Both the position numbers and the translations under genes were made by a program. A model generated the notes under the pieces. The model was not told the DNA's origin and did not search any database. It saw nothing but the letters and a program-made list of their open reading frames with translations. Shown one piece after another: positions 35,992-43,342 of a DNA stretch of 64,000 nucleotides (position 1 is its first letter; each line of letters opens with the position of its first letter). The stretch comes from Tateyamaria omphalii. Lineage in GTDB: Bacteria; Pseudomonadota; Alphaproteobacteria; Rhodobacterales; Rhodobacteraceae. The DNA lies in the NCBI RefSeq assembly GCF_019802125.1, contig NZ_JAHVHT010000003.1, positions 124,001 through 188,000 of the forward strand. Direction: 5' to 3'.

Positions 35992-36087
35992 CTACTCCTT
36001 GCCGTTTTCACGGTCTGAGATCGTGTACGTCACGAAGGCCATCACGGCGCAATGAGTGCAATCACGGGTTCCGGCATTGGCAGCCAT
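35992..36087 (-). CDS. Unannotated 31-residue CxxC microprotein at the head of the sulfur operon
   Basis: A frame of 31 codons runs from ATG 36085-36087 to TAG 35992-35994. The peptide begins MAANAGTRDCTHCAVMAFV and ends ENGKE. GGGAGAAC lies 6-7 nt before the ATG, and the stop is 4 bp before the pmpA-like start. The DCTHC motif is a compact thiol/metal pair of the kind used to carry sulfur or bind Zn or Fe. I know no family that it matches. It is too short for ordinary gene calling. It could instead be a leader peptide whose translation sets pmpA expression. Confidence 0.6.
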   Translation of the reverse strand: MAANAGTRDCTHCAVMAFVTYTISDRENGKE

Positions 36088-36089
36088 CT

Positions 36090-36118
36090 TGTTCTCCCAT
36101 CCAATGACTTGGAGAACA
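36090..36118 (-). promoter_or_regulatory. Inverted repeat that would bury the microprotein ribosome binding site
   Basis: TGTTCTCC and GGAGAACA are exact 8-bp arms 13 nt apart. In the leftward transcript the second arm is the Shine-Dalgarno of the 31-residue gene, 2 nt before its ATG, so a folded leader would block translation. As DNA it could also be a protein-binding site just downstream of the promoter. Confidence 0.45.
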
Positions 36119-36140
36119 GATATAACTTTGGTCCCACGCC

Positions 36141-36162
36141 TTCAGTGACATTGTCACCCAAC
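36141..36162 (-). promoter_or_regulatory. 22-bp near-palindromic operator, copy 1 (sulfur operon)
   Basis: The core is GTGACA-n-TGTCAC with outer TT..AA pairs. The exact reverse complement of these 22 bp recurs at 37357-37378. In the leftward direction a TTATAT -10-like box lies at 36125-36120, which puts the operator centre near -38, an activator-like position. Candidate binders are the adjacent Crp/Fnr or Rrf2 proteins. Confidence 0.78.
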
Positions 36163-36179
36163 ATGCAAAAACTTGAATG

Positions 36180-36842
36180 CTAATCGGCCGCGGCAATATC
36201 GCGGAGCGCGGGTTTGTCGAGCAGGGCTATGCGGCCGCGGGACTGCGCGATCAACTCCCGTTTCTGGAAGTCCTGCAAAATGCGGCTGACGACTTCACGT
36301 GCGGTGCCAAGCTCACTTGCCAGATGCTGGTGCGTTGCGGAGACCTCTTTGAAGTCACCGGCGAGCGCAAGAAGACGCGCCGCCAGCCGCACATCCATCT
36401 GTCCAAAAGCAACATCATCAACGACGCGCAGCAGATCAATCAAACGCCGGGAATATGCAGCAAAGACAAACGCGCGAAATGCATCTTCTTCGGCCACGAG
36501 ACGATCAAACGCTGCTTTAGGCAGCGCTATCGCGGTGATGTCCGTCTCTGCTATGCCCTCGGCGTTGTATGCTTCTTCCGCCAGCATGCAAGCTGTTGTG
36601 AGAACGCAGCTTTCGCCTGCATCCACACGATAGAGTACAATGTCTCGCCCGACGTCAGAGCGTTGAACGACGCGGATACGTCCTTCGTATAGAAAGAAAA
36701 GGCTGTCCGGCACATTCAGTGGGCCAAAGACCTGCGTCCCTTCTGCCATGTGAGTTATGCGGGCAACCTTGAGCAACCTGTCGCGGACCGCGCGGGGCAG
36801 CTGGGCAGTGCCCTGGAAACGTTCTGTCCAGTCCCCGATCAT
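36180..36842 (-). CDS. Crp/Fnr family transcriptional regulator
   Basis: This 220-residue regulator has an N-terminal cyclic-nucleotide-binding-like beta-roll (about 20-120) and a C-terminal winged helix with ATHQHLASELGTAREVVSRILQDFQKRELIAQSRGRIALLD. The recognition helix has E-x-x-S-R (REVVSR), as in Crp and Fnr. There is no Fnr-style N-terminal Cys cluster, so it is not an obvious Fe-S sensor; Cys82 in ESCVLTTACML could sense redox or persulfide. ATG at 36842 overlaps the Rrf2 stop. It is encoded just upstream of the sulfur operon. Confidence 0.92.
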   Translation of the reverse strand: MIGDWTERFQGTAQLPRAVRDRLLKVARITHMAEGTQVFGPLNVPDSLFFLYEGRIRVVQRSDVGRDIVLYRVDAGESCVLTTACMLAEEAYNAEGIAETDITAIALPKAAFDRLVAEEDAFRAFVFAAYSRRLIDLLRVVDDVAFGQMDVRLAARLLALAGDFKEVSATHQHLASELGTAREVVSRILQDFQKRELIAQSRGRIALLDKPALRDIAAAD

Positions 36843-37309
36843 CGTGCTTTGCGTACCGGTGCGACAATACCCTCTTCCAATGGTGCGATACGCGCCAACA
36901 GATCGCTTCGGTTGGAAGCTATGTCGGCCAGTGTAAGGTCGTCGAGCACCGCCATGAATGCCTGTGTCGCCTCTCGAAGGGCTCGGGACAACTTGCATAT
37001 GCCGATGAGGGGGCAGGTGTTGCTGTCCGGGTTGAAACATTCGACAACGGTCAGCGGCCCCTCGGTCAAGCGGACAACATCGCCGATAATGATGTCTTCG
37101 GCAGGCCTTGCCAGGCGAAAACCGCCATGTCGGCCACGATGGGTGACCACATATCCTGCCAAACCCAGTTCATGCACGATCTTCACGATATGAGGGCGCG
37201 CAAGACCATGCACCCGTACAACGTCGTCAACACGGATCAGATCCGGGGTTTTCAGCGCCGCCAGTTGCAAGGATCGCAGAGCGAAATTCGTATAGGATTT
37301 CAGTTTCAA
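36839..37309 (-). CDS. Rrf2 family regulator with three-Cys (NsrR-like) cluster motif
   Basis: This 156-residue regulator has an Rrf2 winged helix (KSYTNFALRSLQLAAL, then VHGLARPHIVKIVHELGLAGYVVTHRGRHGGFRLAR) and Cys91, Cys99 and Cys105 in CFNPDSNTCPLIGIC, the three-Cys Fe-S binding pattern of NsrR-type proteins (sensing NO or related oxidants). The start must be TTG at 37309, since no ATG fits and MKLKSYT is the normal beginning; a rare start may keep its level low. The stop overlaps the Crp/Fnr start, so both regulators are made together. Confidence 0.92.
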   Translation of the reverse strand: MKLKSYTNFALRSLQLAALKTPDLIRVDDVVRVHGLARPHIVKIVHELGLAGYVVTHRGRHGGFRLARPAEDIIIGDVVRLTEGPLTVVECFNPDSNTCPLIGICKLSRALREATQAFMAVLDDLTLADIASNRSDLLARIAPLEEGIVAPVRKAR

Positions 37310-37356
37310 ATGACGACCCGGATTTAAAATTACATGCTGAATATATCTTTTTTGAG

Positions 37357-37378
37357 GTTGGGTGACAATGTCACTGAA
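37357..37378 (+). promoter_or_regulatory. 22-bp near-palindromic operator, copy 2 (peroxiredoxin-DsrE operon)
   Basis: This is identical over 22 bp to the site at 36141-36162 when each is read towards its downstream operon. It lies 51 bp before the peroxiredoxin ATG, with a CATCTT -10-like box at 37392. It also lies 47 bp upstream of the divergent rrf2 start, so it may control the regulator pair too. Confidence 0.78.
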
Positions 37379-37429
37379 CTGCCCACGGGATCATCTTAGC
37401 TGAAGTTGGCACATCCGAAGGAGAGCTGC

Positions 37430-38068
37430 ATGACACTTCTGCTTGGCGACACCGTTCCCGACTTCAAGGCGGACACCACGACCGGTCCGATTTCCTTTCA
37501 CGACTGGATTGGCACGGATTGGGTATTCTTCTTCAGTCATCCGGCTGATTTCACCCCTGTTTGCACAACCGAGATGGGCCGGACCGCGCAGTTGGCGGAA
37601 GACTTCGTGCAACGCGGTATGAAGCCGATTGGCCTGAGCACAGATGGTGTTGAAGAACACCTGAAGTGGATCGAAGACGTCAACGACACCCAGAATACGA
37701 CACTTCGGTTTCCCATTGTCGCTGATCCGGAGTTCAGGATCGCAAAGCTCTACGAGATGATCCACCCCGGAGAGGCGCAAAATGCGGCCGTTCGCTCCGT
37801 ATTCATCATCGACCCTGACAAGAAGCTTCGCCTGTCGATGACCTATCCGATGAGCGTCGGGCGCAACTTTGATGAAGTGCTGCGTGTCATTGATGCCTTG
37901 CAGACGGGGGATGCCAAGGGCGTGGCCCTGCCAGCCGATTGGCGTCCGGGTGACCGCGCAATCATTCCGCCGTCACTGTCGGACGAAGAGGCCTTGGTGA
38001 AGTTTCCTCAGGGTTTTGAGACCACCCGATCCTACCTGCGCACCGTGGATCTGGGGGGCGAGCAGTGA
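37430..38068 (+). CDS. 1-Cys peroxiredoxin (Prx6 type)
   Basis: This 212-residue thiol peroxidase has Cys45 in SHPADFTPVCTTEMG and the Prx6-type C-terminal domain (YPMSVGRNFDEVLRVIDALQ, then FPQGFETTRSYLR). No resolving Cys is evident, as expected for a 1-Cys enzyme. Such enzymes reduce hydrogen peroxide or lipid hydroperoxides, and can reduce persulfides in sulfur-stressed cells. AAGGAGA lies 7 nt before ATG 37430. The operator copy 2 precedes it, and a DsrE-like gene follows. Confidence 0.95.
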   Translation: MTLLLGDTVPDFKADTTTGPISFHDWIGTDWVFFFSHPADFTPVCTTEMGRTAQLAEDFVQRGMKPIGLSTDGVEEHLKWIEDVNDTQNTTLRFPIVADPEFRIAKLYEMIHPGEAQNAAVRSVFIIDPDKKLRLSMTYPMSVGRNFDEVLRVIDALQTGDAKGVALPADWRPGDRAIIPPSLSDEEALVKFPQGFETTRSYLRTVDLGGEQ

Positions 38069-38118
38069 AACGAGATACTCCAAGCCCGCGCAAGACCACC
38101 ACTCAGGAGAAGAAACTG

Positions 38119-38550
38119 ATGAAAAAGGCCGTGTTTGCATTTGCCTCTGCACTTGGGCTGGCTGCGCCAGCACTTGCCGAAGATGTGCCGACCCTCGTTA
38201 CCATTCTATCGTCGGACGAACCGCAGACCCAACTGATGAGCATGGTATTGACCATGCAGTCGATCCAGCAGGGATCTAACGCACATGTATTGCTGTGCGG
38301 CCCTGCCGGTGATCTTGCCCTTAAGGAAGCGCCCGCTTCGGCAACCGCGCCGCAAGAGCCGCGCGGCGTGAGCCCGCAGGGACTGATGCAAAACATCATG
38401 GAAAGCGGCGCCAAGGTCGAAGTCTGTGCACTCTACCTACCGAACAAAGGTGTGGGTGCAGACGCGCTGCTGGACGGGGTCACAGCAGCCAAGCCAAATG
38501 AAATGGCGGCCCGCATGCTGGCTCCGAACACGCGGATCATGTCGCAATAG
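38119..38550 (+). CDS. Exported DsrE-like protein
   Basis: This 143-residue protein has a signal peptide (1-21, APALA-EDV) and a DsrE/F-like fold: VTILSSDEPQTQLMSMVLTMQ, HVLLCGPAGDLAL and VEVCALYLPNKG. DsrE-type proteins carry sulfur on cysteine; Cys in LLCGP and VCALY are the candidates here. A periplasmic location is unusual for sulfurtransferases but recurs in small DsrE-like exported proteins. AGGAGA precedes ATG 38119. It is cotranscribed with the peroxiredoxin under operator copy 2, so it belongs to the sulfur regulon. Confidence 0.85.
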   Translation: MKKAVFAFASALGLAAPALAEDVPTLVTILSSDEPQTQLMSMVLTMQSIQQGSNAHVLLCGPAGDLALKEAPASATAPQEPRGVSPQGLMQNIMESGAKVEVCALYLPNKGVGADALLDGVTAAKPNEMAARMLAPNTRIMSQ

Positions 38551-38553
38551 GTT

Positions 38554-39462
38554 TCAGGTAGGTTCCGTGAAAGGCGTCCGCGTCGTGTGAAGTCTGAGAT
38601 GCCGAATAAACGCGCGCGCTATGGCTGGTGTCGGCTTGTGATCGGAGGTGACAAAATAGGTTCGGTATTCGATAGGAGAGGCAAATCTTCGAAACTCCAC
38701 GTCCCCGGCGCGGTATTGTGCAACGGGAAACGGGTTGATCACAGTGACGCCAAGCCCTGTCTGTGCAAGGTCGACCGCCGCAAATGACGTAGAGGCCTCG
38801 GCCACGATCCTCGGAATGCTCCGGCTGGTTGTCAGCACCTTTTCAAGTTGCGCGCGTCTGGAATGCCGACGGCTGAGCGCAATCAAGGGCTGGTCATGCA
38901 AATCCTTGGGCTCAATTGTTTCCAATTGCGTCAACGGATGTCCCTTGGGCATCGCGCACGCGGCTTCAGAGTGTCGGTATGGTGTCAGCTTTATCCCTTC
39001 ACGGGTCAGGTCGATGCCCGACACGCCAAGATCCGACCTGTCATCCTGAATACGCCTGATGACATCTTCAGATGATGTGACTTCCAAGCTTACGAAGAAA
39101 TGTGGGTTTGCTTGCAGAAAGGTTGCCACGTGACCGACCAAGAACCGATGCGCATATGTTGGCGGCGCAGTCAGCCGCAGGGTTTCCTGGGTTGGTTCTA
39201 TTGGCCCATCGATACGATCCAATGCTTCGAACAAGGGATCGAGTCTTCGGTTGAGCTGTGTCGCCTCGAATGTCGGGCGCAAACGTCCTCCGTCACGCTC
39301 AAAGAGTATGCGTCCAAGCCGCGCTTCCAATGACGAAATGGACCGGCTGATGGCCGATTGTGACAGTCCCAATCGAAGCGCCGCCTTTGACGTGGTGCCG
39401 CTTTCCATCAGCGCCCGGAGCGCCTCGTACTCGGGCAAACTGTGCCAGGTCCGTCCAGCCAT
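38554..39462 (-). CDS. LysR family transcriptional regulator (probable controller of the dipeptidase/ABC operon)
   Basis: This 302-residue regulator has a winged helix [40 protein letters not shown] and a LysR substrate-binding domain. ATG at 39460-39462 gives MAGRTWHSLPEYEAL. It is divergent from the dipeptidase gene across 115 bp that contain an A/T-rich dyad, the classical layout for a LysR activator of the next operon. It converges on the DsrE gene with a 3-bp gap. Confidence 0.9.
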   Translation of the reverse strand: MAGRTWHSLPEYEALRALMESGTTSKAALRLGLSQSAISRSISSLEARLGRILFERDGGRLRPTFEATQLNRRLDPLFEALDRIDGPIEPTQETLRLTAPPTYAHRFLVGHVATFLQANPHFFVSLEVTSSEDVIRRIQDDRSDLGVSGIDLTREGIKLTPYRHSEAACAMPKGHPLTQLETIEPKDLHDQPLIALSRRHSRRAQLEKVLTTSRSIPRIVAEASTSFAAVDLAQTGLGVTVINPFPVAQYRAGDVEFRRFASPIEYRTYFVTSDHKPTPAIARAFIRHLRLHTTRTPFTEPT

Positions 39463-39489
39463 CAAAGTCTCTGCAATAAGGTCATCAGT

Positions 39490-39520
39490 CTATGAAGTAT
39501 TATCATATACATAATCATAG
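39490..39520. promoter_or_regulatory. A/T-rich dyad, probable LysR binding site
   Basis: CTATGA (39490-39495) and TCATAG (39515-39520) are exact inverted arms, with an inner ATTAT / ATAAT pair. The site lies 28 bp from the LysR start and about 58 bp from the dipeptidase start. It contains a T-N11-A arrangement, and its base composition differs sharply from its surroundings. Confidence 0.55.
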
Positions 39521-39577
39521 CCCATGAGAATTTATGACGTACAGTGGACAGGCTTCCGCTATTTTCAGGACAACTTC

Positions 39578-40639
39578 ATGGGGCTTTCGACCCAGCCAGC
39601 CATTTTCGACGGTCACAACGACGTTTTGCTGAAGCTCTTCCGGGCAGGGCGATCATCCGTTTCCGACGGCTTTCTGACCGGCGGTGACGGCGCGATTACC
39701 TTGCCCTCGGCCCAGGTTGGCGGCTTTGGCGGCGGCTTTTTTGCGGTCTTCGTACCGTCTCCGATGGATGTCGACGACAAGTTCGAGGAGATGACCAGGG
39801 ACAAGTATGATTTGCCGTTGCCTGACCCCATCGCTTGGGAAGATGCTTTTCCAGTTGTGATGTCGCAGGCCGCCATCTTGTTCGAACTGGAGGAACAGGG
39901 CGCGCTGACAGTCTGCCGCTCTGCCGCGGACATTCGCGCTTGCCTTGCCTCGGGAAAAATCGCTGCGATCTTTCATATTGAAGGAGCGGAAGCGATTGAT
40001 CCCGAGCTCGATACGCTTGACGTTCTGTATCAGGCTGGCCTTCGCTCGATCGGCCCGGTCTGGAGCCGCCCCACTATATTTGGACATGGCGTGCCTTTCC
40101 GCTTTCCGAGCACGCCTGACACGGGTCCGGGTCTGACGGATCACGGCCTGCGATTGATCCGGCGATGCAATCAGTTGGGCATCATGGTCGATCTTTCGCA
40201 TTTGAACGAAGCTGGCTTCTGGGATGTGGCAAGGCATTCGGACAAGCCGCTTGTGGCTACCCACTCCAATGTACACGCCATTTGCCCCCATTCGCGGAAC
40301 CTGACGGACAAGCAGCTTGCGGCGATTGCCGAAAGTGGTGGTATGGTGGGGTTGAACTTTGCCGTGGCGTTCCTGCGCACGGACGGCAAGATGCTCCCCG
40401 ACGTCCCGTTGGAGCAGATGGTCCGTCATCTGGACCACTTGATCGAGACGCTCGGTGAGGATTGCGTCGGTTTTGGCTCGGACTACGACGGCGCGATTGT
40501 GCCTGAACCGCTTACTTCCAGTGCCGGGCTGCCAAAATTGCGGGCGACCATGCGCCAGCACGGCTATGACGACGCACTTATGACGAAACTCTGCCAGGGA
40601 AACTGGCTTAGGGTCTTGGAAAAAACCTGGGGTGGATAA
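39578..40639 (+). CDS. Membrane dipeptidase family (M19) zinc peptidase
   Basis: This 353-residue metallo-dipeptidase-like enzyme has FDGHNDVLLKL (zinc His-x-Asp), HIEGAEAI, ATHSNVHAICPHSRNLTD, and FGSDYDGAIVPEPL near the end, all M19 landmarks. M19 enzymes split dipeptides, including those with D-residues. I chose ATG 39578 because AGGA lies 7-8 nt upstream; an earlier ATG at 39524 would add 18 residues with no support. It is the first gene of the peptide ABC operon and would cleave the imported substrate. Confidence 0.9.
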   Translation: MGLSTQPAIFDGHNDVLLKLFRAGRSSVSDGFLTGGDGAITLPSAQVGGFGGGFFAVFVPSPMDVDDKFEEMTRDKYDLPLPDPIAWEDAFPVVMSQAAILFELEEQGALTVCRSAADIRACLASGKIAAIFHIEGAEAIDPELDTLDVLYQAGLRSIGPVWSRPTIFGHGVPFRFPSTPDTGPGLTDHGLRLIRRCNQLGIMVDLSHLNEAGFWDVARHSDKPLVATHSNVHAICPHSRNLTDKQLAAIAESGGMVGLNFAVAFLRTDGKMLPDVPLEQMVRHLDHLIETLGEDCVGFGSDYDGAIVPEPLTSSAGLPKLRATMRQHGYDDALMTKLCQGNWLRVLEKTWGG

Positions 40640-40687
40640 CCCGGGCATAAAACCAACTATTTTTTGACAACAGAGGAACAGACCAAA

Positions 40688-42283
40688 ATGAATACCTTTG
40701 CACGATTGCTGTCTGGCGCCGCTATCGGCCTTGCCGTCAGCATGACATCCTTTGCCGCTGTGGCAGAGACACCGGCGAACATGCTGGTGATCGCACATCG
40801 GATCGACGACATCACAACAATTGACCCGGCCGAGAGCTTTGAATTTGCTGGTTCAGACATCAGCCGCAACGTCTATGGCCGTCTGGTCAGCCTTGATCCC
40901 AACGATCTGGCCGCCGGATACAAACCTGACCTCGCCACAAGCTGGGAAGTCTCCGAGGACGGTAAGACCATCACCTTCACCATGCGCGAGGGGGTGACGT
41001 TCCACTCGGGCAATCCGGTGACAGCTGAAGACGCTGCATTCTCGCTGCAACGCGCGGTGATCCTGAACAAGACGCCTGCCTTCATCCTGACCCAGTTCGG
41101 TTTCACAGCCGAAAACGCGACCGAGACGATCCGCGCCGAAGGCGGCAAACTGATGATCACGACTGACAAGCGCTATGCGACGTCCTTTGTGCTCAACTGT
41201 CTGACGGCGACCATCGGCGCCATTGTCGACAAGGAAACCGTCATGGCCAATGAGGTCGATGGCGACATGGGCAACGAGTGGCTCAAGACCAACTCGGCGG
41301 GTTCAGGCCCCTACAAGTTGGACAGCTGGAAGCCAAATGAAAGCGTTACGCTGTCGTCCAACCCTGACTACTATGGCGGTGCGCCCGCGATGGAGCGCGT
41401 TATCGTGCGCCACGTCATCGAAAGCGCTTCGCAGCGGCTGTTGCTGGAGCGCGGTGATGTCGACATCGCACGCAACCTCAACCCCGAGGATATCGCGGGT
41501 GCATCGCAAGCCGAGGGTGTGAAGATCGAGGACGAGCTCAAGGGCCGTCTGATGTACATCGCCCTGAACCAGAAGCACCCCGAACTGTCCAAACCCGAAG
41601 TGCGGCAGGCCTTCAAATACCTGATCGATTACGAGGGTATGCGCGACAGCTTCCTGAAGGGGCAGTACACGATCCACCAGAACTTCCTGCCTGCGACCTA
41701 TCTGGGCGCGTCCGAGGAAAACCCGTTCTCCTACAATATTGAGAAGGCCAAGGAACTGCTGGCGGCCGCGGGTGTCGAAGACCTCGAGATTGAAATCGGG
41801 GTGCGCGAAGCCCAGGAGCGGATCGAGATCGGCCAGAGCTTTCAGAATGCAGCCGCCCAGGCCGGGATCAAGGTCAACATAACGGTCGGCACAGCCAAGC
41901 AGATCCTTGCGCGTTACCGTGCGCGCGAGCTCGATGTCTATCTCGGTGCCTGGGGCCCGGACTATCCTGATCCGCAAACGAATGCAGGCACGTTTGCTTA
42001 TAACCCCGACAACTCCGACGCAGCCAACGCCACCGGTCTTCTGGCCTGGCGCAACAGCTGGGACACGGGTGGTTTGACGGAAAAGGTTGACGCCGCGGTG
42101 GTCGAGAATGACCGCGATATGCGCATCCAGATGTATCAAGACATACAGGCAGAGTTCCGCGAAACCTCGCCATTTGTCATCATGTTCCAGCAAATCGAAC
42201 AATCGGCTCTGCGGGACAACGTGATCGACTGGTCGACCGGTCAGGCCGTTACTTCTGCCGCGTACTGGCAGGTCACAAAGTAA
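40688..42283 (+). CDS. Peptide/nickel-type ABC transporter substrate-binding protein (family 5), copy 1
   Basis: This 531-residue periplasmic binding protein has a signal peptide (1-27, AVAE) and the family 5 pattern GKTITFTMREGVTFHSGNPVTAEDAAFSLQR, EVRQAFKYLIDYEGM and LGAWGPDYPDPQTNAG. It captures a peptide-like ligand for the permeases that follow with no gap. The second binding protein at 45869-47461 is clearly related; both begin their mature part with NMLV-IA/VAQ-IDDI-TIDPA, so they are duplicates probably tuned to different ligands. Confidence 0.94.
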   Translation: MNTFARLLSGAAIGLAVSMTSFAAVAETPANMLVIAHRIDDITTIDPAESFEFAGSDISRNVYGRLVSLDPNDLAAGYKPDLATSWEVSEDGKTITFTMREGVTFHSGNPVTAEDAAFSLQRAVILNKTPAFILTQFGFTAENATETIRAEGGKLMITTDKRYATSFVLNCLTATIGAIVDKETVMANEVDGDMGNEWLKTNSAGSGPYKLDSWKPNESVTLSSNPDYYGGAPAMERVIVRHVIESASQRLLLERGDVDIARNLNPEDIAGASQAEGVKIEDELKGRLMYIALNQKHPELSKPEVRQAFKYLIDYEGMRDSFLKGQYTIHQNFLPATYLGASEENPFSYNIEKAKELLAAAGVEDLEIEIGVREAQERIEIGQSFQNAAAQAGIKVNITVGTAKQILARYRARELDVYLGAWGPDYPDPQTNAGTFAYNPDNSDAANATGLLAWRNSWDTGGLTEKVDAAVVENDRDMRIQMYQDIQAEFRETSPFVIMFQQIEQSALRDNVIDWSTGQAVTSAAYWQVTK

Positions 42284-43342
42284 ATGGCCCTTACCGAAGG
42301 CAGTGGGAAGGGGCGCGAACGCGCGTCCCTTCCTCCCTGGATTAAGACGACCGCCCTGACCATCGGCTCTATTGCGATGACGATGTTGGGGCTTTTGTTC
42401 GTGACGTTCATCATCGGTCGCGTGATGCCGATTGACCCCGTCCTTGCCATCGTGGGCGAGCGTGCATCGCAATCGACCTACGATGCGGTGTTTCTGGAAC
42501 TGGGGCTCGACAAACCGCTGGTCGTCCAATTCGGCTACTACATCTGGGACGTGCTGCACCTCGATTTCGGCACATCGCTGTTGAACGCCAGGCCTGTGTC
42601 CGAAGACATTGCGCGCGTTTTCCCTGCAACGCTCGAGCTTGCAACTTTGGGCATTGTTATCGGGATCGTGATCGGCGTGCCGCTTGGCGTGATTGCCGCT
42701 GCGCGCAAGGGATCATGGATAGACCAGGTTGCCCGCGTGTTGGCGCTGGTCGGATATTCCATGCCGATTTTCTGGTTGGGCCTGATGGGTTTGCTCATTT
42801 TCTACGGCATCCTCGGTTGGGTCGGCGGGCCTGGTCGCGTTGGCATATTCTATGTCGATGTGGTGCCCAGCGTGACTGGAATGATCCTTGTGGATGCAGC
42901 GCTGGACGGCAATTGGGACGTTTTCAAGAACGCCTTCAGTCACATCATCCTGCCTGCGTCCTTGCTGGGGTATTTCTCGCTCGCTTACATCAGCCGGATG
43001 ACGCGGTCGTTCATGCTGGAGCAGCTGAGTGCGGAATACATCACCACGGCGCGGGTCAAGGGCATGTCCGAATGGGATGTGATCTGGAAACACGCGTTTA
43101 AGAATATCCGCGTGCAATTGATTACCGTCATTGCGCTCAGCTACGCCAACCTGCTGGAAGGATCGGTGCTGACCGAGATCATCTTTTCCTGGCCGGGCAT
43201 CGGAAGCTACATCACCACCGCGCTTCTTAGCGCTGACATGAACGCCGTCCTCGGTGGCACGGTCGTTGTCGGGCTGATCTTTATCCTGCTCAACATCCTA
43301 TCCGACCTGCTCTACAAGGTCTTTGACCCGAGGGCGAAGTGA
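42284..43342 (+). CDS. Peptide ABC transporter permease (DppB-like)
   Basis: This 352-residue permease has six or so membrane segments. The N-terminal segment FVTFIIGRVMPIDPVLAIVGERAS is the DppB/OppB pattern, with a typical inner loop (YISRMTRSFMLEQLSAEYITTARVKGMSEWDVIWKHAFKN) that docks on the ATPase. An insertion around residues 175-215 between TM segments is somewhat longer than usual. The ATG follows the binding protein stop directly, and its own stop overlaps the next ATG. Confidence 0.94.
   Translation: MALTEGSGKGRERASLPPWIKTTALTIGSIAMTMLGLLFVTFIIGRVMPIDPVLAIVGERASQSTYDAVFLELGLDKPLVVQFGYYIWDVLHLDFGTSLLNARPVSEDIARVFPATLELATLGIVIGIVIGVPLGVIAAARKGSWIDQVARVLALVGYSMPIFWLGLMGLLIFYGILGWVGGPGRVGIFYVDVVPSVTGMILVDAALDGNWDVFKNAFSHIILPASLLGYFSLAYISRMTRSFMLEQLSAEYITTARVKGMSEWDVIWKHAFKNIRVQLITVIALSYANLLEGSVLTEIIFSWPGIGSYITTALLSADMNAVLGGTVVVGLIFILLNILSDLLYKVFDPRAK

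Noticed and set aside
35590-36018. 142-codon forward frame over the PmpA-like gene
   Set aside because: Antisense to a protein with clear YeeE/YedE signatures; Thr/Pro/Arg-rich shadow.
37321-37356. NsrR-like operator upstream of rrf2
   Set aside because: AAGATATATTC resembles one half-site on the minus strand, but the second half is poor; too weak to list as a feature.
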